A stretch of DNA of 13,900 nucleotides from CALAED01 sp937891035. GTDB taxonomy: Bacteria > Actinomycetota > Actinomycetes > Streptosporangiales > Streptosporangiaceae. The stretch's first letter is position 1. Every line of letters starts with the position of its first letter. The notes under the pieces are model-generated. The model worked only from the letters and a program-made list of their open reading frames with translations. It searched no databases and was not told the DNA's origin. The stretch spans positions 1 to 13,900 of the forward strand of contig DASQSZ010000112.1 in NCBI GenBank assembly GCA_035642125.1. Reading direction: 5' to 3'. A program made the position numbers and the translations under genes. Positions 5,703 through 12,764 of the stretch are shown here, piece by piece.

Positions 5703-7648
5703 TCACACTCGCCGCGGTGGCGATCGTGCTGCCGTTCCTTGGCGCGGTCGCCTGCGCGTCGCTCGGCGGCCGGCGCGGGGACGGGCGGGGGCCCGCAGCG
5801 GGCGGCGGCAGTGGCGGCGGCGGTGGCGGCGGCGGTGGCAGCGGCGGTGGCGCAGGAGGAGTTGGCGTCATCGGCGGAGGGGCCGGCGGCCGCGTCGGCG
5901 TCGTCGCCATCGTCGCCATTACGTCCGTGGCCGCGTCCACGGCGCTCACGCTGATCGTCGCGCTGGACGTGTGGACGGAGCCAGGCGTGCGAACCGGCAC
6001 GCTCGCCGTCGTACCCACCGGCTCGGTGCCGTTCGGAATCGGGCTGTACGTGGACGGCCTGTCCGCCGTCGTGTCGTTCATGGTGTGCTGCGTGGCCCTG
6101 GCGGTGCAGATCTATTCCGTCGCGTTCATGGCGGCCGACCCGCGTTACGCCTCCTATGCGGCGTTCGTCGCGCTGAGCACGGCGGCGATGCTGCTCGTCG
6201 TGCTCGCCGGCGACCTCATCGTGCTGTACGTCGGGTGGGAGCTCATGGGCCTGTGCTCGTGCTTCCTCATCGGCCATCGCCGGAGCGACGACGCGGCCGG
6301 GCGGGCGGCGGTCAGGACGTTCGCCCTCACGCGCGCCGCCGACGTCGCGTTCCTGTTCGGAATCATCGTGCTCGGACTCGGCGCCGGGACGTTCTCGGTC
6401 CGCGGCGTGCTGACGTACGACTACCCGCACGGCACCGCGCTCGCCGGCACCCTGCTGCTGGTAGCGGGGGTCGCGGTCAAAAGCGCGCAGTTCCCGGTGC
6501 ACGCGTGGCTGCCGGAGACGATGCGCCTCCCGATACCGACCGCCGCGCTGCTCCAGACCGCGACGATGGTCGCCGGCGGTGTCTATGTCGTCGCCCGGCT
6601 CTTCCCCGCCTTCCTGCGGGCGCCTGCGACGCTCACCGTGCTCGGCGTGATCGCGGCGATCTCGATGCTCGGCGCGGCGCTGGCGGCCCTCGCCCAGGAC
6701 GACCTCACCCGGGTGCTGGGGTACTCGACGATCAGCCAGGTCGCCTACGTGGCGGCCGGGCAGGCAGTAGGGGCGCGAGATGCCGCGATCTTCCATCTGC
6801 TCGCGCACGCGGCGGCCAAGGCGTCGTTGTTGCTGGCCGCCGGCTGTGTCATCACGGTGCTGGGCTCGGGCCTGCTTCACGGCATGGGCGGGTTGCGGCC
6901 CGCCATGCCCGTGATGTTCTGGTCGATGACCATCGGCTGGGCCGGGCTCGCCGGCGTCCCCGTCGCCGGCGGGTTCTTCAGCACCGAGGCGATCATCGCG
7001 GCCGCGCGGCCCGGAGGCGGACCGCCCAGCGGGATCGCGGCGTGGGCCGCCGTGCTCGTCTTTGGCGCGCTGCTGGTCACCGTCGCCGTGACAGGAGCGT
7101 ACGCGGCCAGGGCGTGGCTGATGACGTTCTTCGGTGAGCGGCGCGCCACGCGGGCGGGTGGGGCGCGCTCGGTGCCGGCGCTCATGTCCCTGCCGGTCGC
7201 GGCGTTGGCGCTGCCCGCGCTGGCCCTCGGGTTCTGCGGGCTCGGCGTGCCAGGGCTACGGCCAGAGCCGGTCCCCACGATCTTGGAGGTGGTGATGGTG
7301 GCGGCCGGCGTCGGGACGGCCTTCGTAGTGTGGAACCGAGATCCGGCGCTGGACCCGGCGCGGCTGCTCGGCCGCCGGATCCGCGGGGTCCTCGCCCGCG
7401 GCTTTTTCCTGGAGGGTGCCGGCGATCGGGTGGCGGTTCATTCGCACGGTGCGATGCGCGCGCTGGCCGGGCCCGTCGCCGCCGCCGACGACCGGGGCGT
7501 GACCGCGGCGGTCGTCGGCTCGGGCCGGGCCCTGCGCCGGCTCGGCGGGCGGCTGCCGGTGCCGTGGGGCGGCAACGCGCAGGCGTACGTCACGGGCCTG
7601 CTCGCCGGAGTCGCCATCATCGCGCTCGCGGTGGTGGTGTTCGGGTGA
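5699..7648 (+). CDS. nuoL: NADH-quinone oxidoreductase subunit L (antiporter-like, altered channel residues)
   Basis: NuoL is the distal antiporter-like subunit of complex I, with a lateral helix spanning the arm. The 649-aa product ends with the expected last helix (AYVTGLLAGVAIIALAVVVF). Kept residues: E181 (VGWELMGLCS, E. coli Glu144), K261 (AVKSAQFPVHAW, Lys229), H366/H370/K374 (FHLLAHAAAKA). Changed residues: Q286 where E. coli has His254 (ALLQTATMV instead of ALIHAATMV), T337 where Lys305 sits (DDLTRVL) and T429 where the essential Lys399 sits (GFFSTE instead of GFFSKD). The loop after helix 1 (residues 24-65) is an unusual Gly-rich insert. It overlaps nuoK and nuoM by ATGA and GTGA. 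Family identity is certain; full pumping function is doubtful. Confidence 0.95.
   Translation: MITLAAVAIVLPFLGAVACASLGGRRGDGRGPAAGGGSGGGGGGGGGSGGGAGGVGVIGGGAGGRVGVVAIVAITSVAASTALTLIVALDVWTEPGVRTGTLAVVPTGSVPFGIGLYVDGLSAVVSFMVCCVALAVQIYSVAFMAADPRYASYAAFVALSTAAMLLVVLAGDLIVLYVGWELMGLCSCFLIGHRRSDDAAGRAAVRTFALTRAADVAFLFGIIVLGLGAGTFSVRGVLTYDYPHGTALAGTLLLVAGVAVKSAQFPVHAWLPETMRLPIPTAALLQTATMVAGGVYVVARLFPAFLRAPATLTVLGVIAAISMLGAALAALAQDDLTRVLGYSTISQVAYVAAGQAVGARDAAIFHLLAHAAAKASLLLAAGCVITVLGSGLLHGMGGLRPAMPVMFWSMTIGWAGLAGVPVAGGFFSTEAIIAAARPGGGPPSGIAAWAAVLVFGALLVTVAVTGAYAARAWLMTFFGERRATRAGGARSVPALMSLPVAALALPALALGFCGLGVPGLRPEPVPTILEVVMVAAGVGTAFVVWNRDPALDPARLLGRRIRGVLARGFFLEGAGDRVAVHSHGAMRALAGPVAAADDRGVTAAVVGSGRALRRLGGRLPVPWGGNAQAYVTGLLAGVAIIALAVVVFG
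5801..5860 (+). repeat. GGC/GGT-rich low-complexity stretch encoding poly-Gly in NuoL
   Basis: Residues 35-54 of NuoL are almost only Gly with two Ser and one Ala, encoded by runs of GGC and GGT. It lies in the loop between the first two helices and probably acts as a flexible linker. The reading frame stays open on both sides with good family similarity, so it is not a frameshift artefact. Confidence 0.8.
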
Positions 7649-9348
7649 TCGTCGTACTGCTGGCCGTGCCGCTGGCCGGGGCGCTGCTGTTGCTCGTGCC
7701 GCCGGAGCGCTACGGCGTGCGCGGCGCCGAACGGGCGGAACGGGCTGTGCCGGCCCCGCCGGTCGCCGACCCGTCGGGGCCGTCGGGGCCGGCCGGGCCG
7801 GCCGAAGGGGCGAAACTGGCCGGCGACAGCGTCAACAAGGTCGAACGGTACGTCCGCGTCGTCGGCGTGCTGGTCTCGGGACTTGCCCTGCTCGTCGCCG
7901 GGATCGTCGCTGCGGGCTTCGACTACGGGCACCCGCAGCGGATGGCGCAGGTCATCGACGTGCCATGGGCGCCGGCGATCGGGCTGCGCTTCCACGTCGG
8001 GGTGGACGGGGTGTCGCTGCCGCTGGTCGTCCTCACCGCGTTGCTGACCTTTCTGTGCCTGCTCCATCTGCTCTGTACGGACCGCGCCGAACGGCCGAGC
8101 GGCCGGGCGCTGGTCGGGCTCGTGCTGTTGCTCGAGACCGGGCTGCTTGGCACGTTCGTCGCCCTCGACCTGGTGCTCTTCTTCCTGTTCTTCGCGGCGG
8201 TCCTGGTCCCGATGTACTTCGTGATCGGGATCTGGGGCGCCGGACCCGGGCGAAGCGCGGCAGCGGAAAGGTTCATCCTCTCTATGGCGGTCGGCTCGGC
8301 CGCGTTGCTTGTCGGCCTGATGATCATCGCGACCGAGGGCGGCACATTCGACATGGTCGTGCTCGCCCGGCGGCACGGGGCCGGTCTGTCCCACGGGGCG
8401 CAGGTCGCCGCTTTTCTGCTGGTCGGGCTGGGCTTCGCGGTAACCGCGCCGATGTGGCCGCTGCATTCGTGGCTGTCCGGTGCGCACGCCGAGGCGCCGA
8501 TCGCGGGGTCTGTGCTGCTGGCCGGCGTGCTGGTGAAGACGGGCACGTACGGCCTCATCCGCATCGCGCTGCCGATGGCGCCGGCCGGGGCGCGCACGTG
8601 GGCGCCCTGGCTTGGGCTGTTCGCGGTGGCCGGGATCGTCCACGGATCACTGGCCTGCCTGGCCCAGCGCGAGCTCAGGCGCATGTTCGCCTATTCGTCG
8701 GTTGGGCTCATGGGATTCGGGTTGCTCGGCGTCGCGACGCTGACCCCGGCCGGGGCGAACGCCGCGCTGTTCGGCAACATCGCGCACGGGCTGATCATCG
8801 GGCTGCTGTTCTTCCTCACCGGGGCGATCGAGCATCGGTACGGCACCGGCGACCTGGCCGCGGTCGGCACGGGCGGTGCGGGCGGTGCGGCCGGCGGCGG
8901 CATACCGCGGCGCCTGCCGCGACTGGGCGCGATCGTGACCTTCGCCTGCCTGGCCGGCTTGGGTCTGCCCGGCCTCGCCGGGTTCTGGGGGCAGATGCTG
9001 TCCCTGCTCGGTGCGTACCGGCCCGGCCCTGGGCTGCCGCGACCGGCGTTCGTCATCTTCATGGCGATCGGCGGCCTCGGCGTCGTACTGACGATGGTCG
9101 GTTTCCTGCGGCTGCTGGTCAGGCTCACCGCCGGCCCCGTCCCTGTAGCGGCGGCGGTGGCGACCGGCTCGGCCACTGATTCGGGAGAGCGGAGTCGGCC
9201 GGACGGCGCGGGCGGAGGCGATCTGCGGCCGTACGAATATGCCATATTCGTCCCGCTTGTCGCGTTGACGCTGGCCGTCGGACTGTGGCCCAAGGCGCTG
9301 CTCGATCTGACCGACGGCCCGGTACGCGCCCTGCTGGGAGGCGGCTGA
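7645..9348 (+). CDS. nuoM: NADH-quinone oxidoreductase subunit M (antiporter-like, key Glu/Lys replaced)
   Basis: NuoM is the middle antiporter-like subunit. GTG 7645 (GTGA overlap with the nuoL stop) gives 567 aa; a longer upstream reading in this frame is only the shadow of nuoL. Family motifs are clear: VLVPMYFVIGIWG (186-198), PMWPLHSWLSGAHAEAP (269-285), AYSSVGLMGFG (349-359), IAHGLIIGLLFFLTG (379-393). The helix-5 Glu (E. coli Glu144) is A184 in FFAAVLVPM; the helix-7 Lys (Lys234) is T267 in FAVTAPM; the helix-12 Glu (Glu407) is Q450 in FWGQML; the SHMG His is L355. The helix-8 Lys (Lys265) is kept as K298. Hydrophilic inserts sit at about 21-66 (GPSGPAGP-like) and 400-427 (Gly-rich). 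This looks like an antiporter-like scaffold that has lost its proton path. Confidence 0.94.
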   Translation: MIVVLLAVPLAGALLLLVPPERYGVRGAERAERAVPAPPVADPSGPSGPAGPAEGAKLAGDSVNKVERYVRVVGVLVSGLALLVAGIVAAGFDYGHPQRMAQVIDVPWAPAIGLRFHVGVDGVSLPLVVLTALLTFLCLLHLLCTDRAERPSGRALVGLVLLLETGLLGTFVALDLVLFFLFFAAVLVPMYFVIGIWGAGPGRSAAAERFILSMAVGSAALLVGLMIIATEGGTFDMVVLARRHGAGLSHGAQVAAFLLVGLGFAVTAPMWPLHSWLSGAHAEAPIAGSVLLAGVLVKTGTYGLIRIALPMAPAGARTWAPWLGLFAVAGIVHGSLACLAQRELRRMFAYSSVGLMGFGLLGVATLTPAGANAALFGNIAHGLIIGLLFFLTGAIEHRYGTGDLAAVGTGGAGGAAGGGIPRRLPRLGAIVTFACLAGLGLPGLAGFWGQMLSLLGAYRPGPGLPRPAFVIFMAIGGLGVVLTMVGFLRLLVRLTAGPVPVAAAVATGSATDSGERSRPDGAGGGDLRPYEYAIFVPLVALTLAVGLWPKALLDLTDGPVRALLGGG

Positions 9349-9350
9349 TC

Positions 9351-10904
9351 GTGATCCAAGACATCGACTACGCCGTGATCGCGCCGCCCCTCGTGGTGGC
9401 GGTGACCGGCGTCGTGGCCCTGCTGGCCGACGCGTTCGGGCTGCCGCGGCGGGCGGTCGGTTGGGTCGGCGGGGCCGGCTTGGCCGGCGGACTCGGCGCG
9501 GTCATCGCGCTCGCCGGCGGCGACGGGCGACCGCAGGGGACCTTCTGCCTGCCGCCCGGGCTGCGTGCCGGCGGCCCGCCGTCGTGCTCGTACGTCGCCG
9601 ACGACTTCACGCTGCTGTTCCAAGGTCTGGTGCTGGCCGCCGCGCTGATCGTCGTCCTGCTGTCGCTTGGCGAGATCACCGGGTCGAGGCTGCCCGCGGG
9701 GGAGTACCACTTCCTGCTGCTGGTCGCGGTCACGGGCGCGCTGACGCTGGCCGCGGCGCGCGATCTGATCATGCTGGTGGTCGCACTGGAGACGCTGTCG
9801 CTGCCGGTCCTCGCGCTGGTGGCGCTGCGGCGGTACGACGGCGTGGCCGGGCAGGCGGCGCTGAAGCTGTTGCTCTTCTCCATCGTCGCGACCGCGGTGA
9901 CCCTCTTCGGCGTCAGCCTGGTGTACGGGGTGACGGGCGCCATGCACCTCGACCGCGTCGCGGCGGCGCTGGCGCGTACGCCGGCCGACCTCGAACCGGT
10001 CGCCGCCGTGGGCGTCGTGTTCGTCTTGACGGGATTCGCGGTCAAGGTCGCCGCCGTGCCGTTCCACTTTTGGGCCCCGGACGTCTATCAGGGCGCGCCG
10101 CTGCCCGTCGCCGCGTTCCTGTCCGTCGTCTCCACGGCGGGCGGCTTCGCCGGTCTGACCATCGTGTTGGTCGTGGGCTTTCCCGCCTACGCCAGTACAT
10201 GGGGAGTGGTGATCGGGGTGATGGCGGCGGCCACCATGACGCTGGGCAACCTCGTCGCACTGCGGCAGCGGCACGCCGTACGCCTGCTGGCGTGGTCGTC
10301 GATCGCGCAGTCTGGCTACCTGCTGGCCCCGCTGTCGGTCGGCGCGACCGACGTACGGCGGCTGCCCGAGGCGGTCGGCGCGGCCGTGGCGTACGTGGCG
10401 ATCTACACGGTCATGAACATCGGCGCGTTCGGCGTCGTGACGGCGCTCGCCCGGCGCGGTTCGGCGCTGATCGACGAATATCGCGGCCTGGCCAGGACCG
10501 ATCCGGCGACCGGCATGGCGCTGGCCTTCTTCCTCGCCTGTCTGGCGGGCCTCCCGCCCGGTGTGATGGGATTGTTCGCGAAGGTCGTGGTGATTCAGGC
10601 CACGGTTGCGGGCGGGATGATATGGCTGGCCATCGTGATCGCGGTGAACACGGTCATCGGCCTGTACTACTACCTGGCATGGGCGGCGCGGACGTTCGCA
10701 CCCCCCGCCGCGGCCTCGGCGGCCCCGGCGGGCCTAGCGGGGTCGGCGGGCCGCCCGGCCACCGGCACGACGGTAGGCACGGGCAGGACGGAACCAGCTG
10801 TCGGCCTGGCCATCGCGACGACCCTGGTCGGCGCAGTGGTGCTGTCCGTACTGCCGCAACTCGTCCTTCACCTGCGCTTGCCCGTAGCGATCATCCCTGG
10901 TTAA
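9351..10904 (+). CDS. nuoN: NADH-quinone oxidoreductase subunit N (antiporter-like)
   Basis: NuoN is the antiporter-like subunit closest to NuoK. GTG 9351, with GGGAGG at 9336-9341, gives 517 aa and starts 2 nt after nuoM. Kept residues: E147 (ALETLSLPV, E. coli Glu133), K232 (AVKVAAVPFHFW, Lys217), and K411 (LFAKVVV, Lys395). The family stretch PDVYQGAPLPVAAFL (243-257) is clear. The helix-8 Lys (E. coli Lys247) is T262 in VVSTAGGF. The position of the helix-10 His is Q320 (SSIAQSGY), a change I am less sure is unusual among actinobacteria. The C-terminal loop 450-485 is Ala/Gly/Pro-rich. It is the last nuo gene; htpX follows after 81 nt. Confidence 0.95.
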   Translation: MIQDIDYAVIAPPLVVAVTGVVALLADAFGLPRRAVGWVGGAGLAGGLGAVIALAGGDGRPQGTFCLPPGLRAGGPPSCSYVADDFTLLFQGLVLAAALIVVLLSLGEITGSRLPAGEYHFLLLVAVTGALTLAAARDLIMLVVALETLSLPVLALVALRRYDGVAGQAALKLLLFSIVATAVTLFGVSLVYGVTGAMHLDRVAAALARTPADLEPVAAVGVVFVLTGFAVKVAAVPFHFWAPDVYQGAPLPVAAFLSVVSTAGGFAGLTIVLVVGFPAYASTWGVVIGVMAAATMTLGNLVALRQRHAVRLLAWSSIAQSGYLLAPLSVGATDVRRLPEAVGAAVAYVAIYTVMNIGAFGVVTALARRGSALIDEYRGLARTDPATGMALAFFLACLAGLPPGVMGLFAKVVVIQATVAGGMIWLAIVIAVNTVIGLYYYLAWAARTFAPPAAASAAPAGLAGSAGRPATGTTVGTGRTEPAVGLAIATTLVGAVVLSVLPQLVLHLRLPVAIIPG

Positions 10905-10985
10905 TCTGCACGATCACTGCTGGGGAACGTCTCTTCAGGTTCAAGCCGTTACCAACGGAGAGGGGTTCAGGGGAGGCAGAAGGCG

Positions 10986-11840
10986 TTGCGGTTGAACGGT
11001 GTCAAAACGGCGGCACTGATCGGCGCGCTGTCCGGGCTCATGCTGGTCGTGGGCTGGAGCTTGGGCGGCCGCACCGGGTTGACCATCGCCCTCGTCATCG
11101 CGTTGGTGACGAACGGCGCGGCCTACTTCTTCAGCGATCGCATCGCCCTGCGGTCGATGCGCGCGCACCCGGTGAGCGAGGTCGAGGCCCCGACCATGTA
11201 TCGCCTCGTCCGGGAGCTTTCGACGACCGCGCGCCGGCCCATGCCCCGGCTCTATGTGTCGGAGACGTCGCAGCCGAACGCCTTCGCCACCGGACGCAAC
11301 CCGCGCAACGCCGCCGTCTGCTGCACCCGGGGCATCCTGCAGATCCTCGACGAACGCGAACTGCGCGCCGTCCTCGGCCACGAGCTTTCTCACGTCTACA
11401 ACAGGGACATCCTGATCTCGTCGGTGGCCGCGGCGATCGCCACCGTGATCACCTACCTGTCCCATATCGCGATCTTCCTGCCCATGAGCCGGGATGATGA
11501 CGACGGCCCCGGCGTGCTGGGGGCGCTGTTCATGTTGATCCTCGGCCCGGTGGCCGCCGCGATCATCCAGATGGCGATCAGCCGTACCCGCGAGTTCCAG
11601 GCCGACACCGCCGGCGTTCAGCTCACGGGCGATCCGCTGGCCCTGGCCAGTGCGCTGCGCAAGATCGAGGCGGGCGCGCGGGCGATGCCGCTGCCCCCCG
11701 ATGGCGAACTCGCCGCTACGAGTCCGTTGATGATCGCCAATCCGTTCCGCGGCGAGGGTCTGATGAAACTCTTCTCCACCCACCCGCCCACGGCCGAACG
11801 CGTCGCCCGCCTGGAACGCATGGCCGGCTACCGGCGCTGA
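10986..11840 (+). CDS. htpX: HtpX-type membrane zinc metalloprotease (M48)
   Basis: This family degrades misfolded membrane proteins at the inner membrane. The zinc site is complete: H132-E-L-S-H136 (GHELSHVYNRD) with the third ligand E203 in REFQAD. Hydrophobic helices lie at about 8-26, 31-49, 142-166 and 176-198, as expected for HtpX. TTG 10986 is chosen because GGGGAGG (10970-10976) lies 9 nt upstream; TTG 10992 with AGAAGG is nearly as good. The product is 284 aa, normal for the family. It lies 81 nt after nuoN on the same strand with no obvious terminator, so co-transcription is possible. Linkage to this partial nuo set also occurs, as I recall, in Streptomyces, which hints at quality control of the membrane complex. 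Confidence 0.93.
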   Translation: MRLNGVKTAALIGALSGLMLVVGWSLGGRTGLTIALVIALVTNGAAYFFSDRIALRSMRAHPVSEVEAPTMYRLVRELSTTARRPMPRLYVSETSQPNAFATGRNPRNAAVCCTRGILQILDERELRAVLGHELSHVYNRDILISSVAAAIATVITYLSHIAIFLPMSRDDDDGPGVLGALFMLILGPVAAAIIQMAISRTREFQADTAGVQLTGDPLALASALRKIEAGARAMPLPPDGELAATSPLMIANPFRGEGLMKLFSTHPPTAERVARLERMAGYRR

Positions 11841-11893
11841 TCTTCGCTCGCCCCGGCAAGATCGATCTCTGCTCTGTCTGAAGCCCGTCCGAC

Positions 11894-11933
11894 ACGTGGC
11901 CGAGGGACGGTTGCTGAGGGGACGTGGCCGAGG
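11894..11933 (+). repeat. Two 12-bp direct repeats in the gap after htpX
   Basis: ACGTGGCCGAGG occurs at 11894-11905 and again at 11922-11933, a 28-bp period, with a degenerate third copy (ACGCGGCCGACG) directly after. The 117-bp gap lies between convergent htpX and the aminopeptidase gene. No clear hairpin with a T-run was found. Function unknown. Confidence 0.5.
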
Positions 11934-11957
11934 CGACGCGGCCGACGGCGCGGCGGC

Positions 11958-12728
11958 TCAGGGCGCCGTCAACACGACGGGACCGTCAGCGGTGATGGCG
12001 ATCGTATGCTCGAAATGCGCGCCCCGGCTGCGGTCGGCGGTCGCGATGGCCCAGCCGTCGGGCAGCATGCGGCCCGCGTCGTGCCCGCCTTCGATAAACA
12101 TCGGCTCGATGGCGATGGTGAGACCCTCGCGCAGCCGCATCCCGCGGCCCGGCGGGCCGGTGTTGGGCACCGCCGCCGGTTCCTCGTGCATCGCCGTACC
12201 GATCCCATGGCCGGTGCAGCCCTCGAGAATGCCGTAGCCGGCGGCGCGTGCCACGCTCTGCACGGCGTGCCCGATGTCGCCGAGCCGGCCGCCGGCGACG
12301 GCGGCCTCGATGCCGTGCCGCAAGGCCCGTTCAGTGACCTCCAGCAGCCGCGCGGCGCCGGCGTCCACCGATCCGATGGGGATGGTGATCGCCGCGTCTC
12401 CGTGGTATCCGCCCAGTACGGCGCCGCAGTCGATGGACAGGATGTCGCCCGCTCGCAGCGGCCTGGTGTCCGGGATGCCGTGCACCACGACGTCGTTGAC
12501 CGACAGGCACAGCGTTGCCGGATAAGGGGAGGGAGCCCACCGCGGGTGGTAGTGGAGGAAGGACGGCCACGCCTCGTGCTCTTTGATCGTGCGGGCGGCG
12601 ATCGCGTCCAACTCGACCGGCCGTACGCCGGGCACGGCCGCCTTGGCGACCCGCTCAAGCGTGAGCGCCACGACACGCCCCGCCTCTCTCATGATCGCCA
12701 GCTCGCGAGGTGTTTTGTACGCCACCAT
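11958..12728 (-). CDS. map: Type I methionine aminopeptidase
   Basis: The enzyme removes the initiator Met from new proteins in the cytosol. The 256-aa product from ATG 12728 has all metal ligands of the family: D100 (SIDCG), D111 (HGDAA), H174 (GHGIG), E208 (IEPMF) and E240 (HFEHT), plus the catalytic-type H83 (VVHGIP). It has no N-terminal extension, so it is the short bacterial type. A longer in-frame reading upstream has no support and crosses the divergent promoter region. TACAAT lies 7 nt before the ATG, suggesting a leaderless mRNA. Actinomycetes often have more than one map gene; this copy is not next to secY-adk here, so it is probably an accessory copy. Confidence 0.93.
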   Translation of the reverse strand: MVAYKTPRELAIMREAGRVVALTLERVAKAAVPGVRPVELDAIAARTIKEHEAWPSFLHYHPRWAPSPYPATLCLSVNDVVVHGIPDTRPLRAGDILSIDCGAVLGGYHGDAAITIPIGSVDAGAARLLEVTERALRHGIEAAVAGGRLGDIGHAVQSVARAAGYGILEGCTGHGIGTAMHEEPAAVPNTGPPGRGMRLREGLTIAIEPMFIEGGHDAGRMLPDGWAIATADRSRGAHFEHTIAITADGPVVLTAP

Positions 12729-12735
12729 GGTGAAG

Positions 12736-12741
12736 ATTGTA
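12736..12741 (-). promoter_or_regulatory. -10 box of map (leaderless)
   Basis: TACAAT on the minus strand (12741-12736) is a near-perfect vegetative -10 box. It ends 7 nt before the map ATG at 12728, so transcription should begin at the start codon. No convincing -35 box was seen; its expected place overlaps the XRE start. Confidence 0.55.
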
Positions 12742-12751
12742 ATACCAGGAT

Positions 12752-12757
12752 TAGAAT
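12752..12757 (+). promoter_or_regulatory. -10 box of the XRE regulator gene (leaderless)
   Basis: TAGAAT at 12752-12757 is followed by 7 nt and the ATG at 12765. It faces the map -10 box with only 10 bp between them. No Shine-Dalgarno sequence precedes the ATG. Confidence 0.55.
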
Positions 12758-12764
12758 CCGGGCC

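Noticed and set aside
5489..6880. Minus-strand open frame of 463 codons opposite nuoK/nuoL
   Set aside because: Same kind of GC-driven shadow; no domain and composition typical of antisense of a high-GC membrane gene.
7330..7644. Upstream start for nuoM inside nuoL
   Set aside because: The extra residues are the out-of-frame reading of nuoL; GTG 7645 overlaps the nuoL stop and begins the first hydrophobic helix.
5699..9348. Mrp-type Na+/H+ antiporter identity for NuoL/NuoM
   Set aside because: Gene order, NuoJ/NuoK neighbours, NuoH and the Fe-S subunits place them in a complex I-like set; no MrpE/F/G genes are present.
8691..10274. Long minus-strand open frame of 527 codons opposite nuoM/nuoN
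   Set aside because: It is Arg/Asp/Gln/His-rich low-complexity sequence that mirrors the codon bias of nuoM and nuoN, which have clear family motifs on the plus strand.
12006..12764. Long N-terminal extension of the XRE regulator
   Set aside because: It is antisense to map, which has all catalytic residues, and XRE proteins of this type are about 90 aa.
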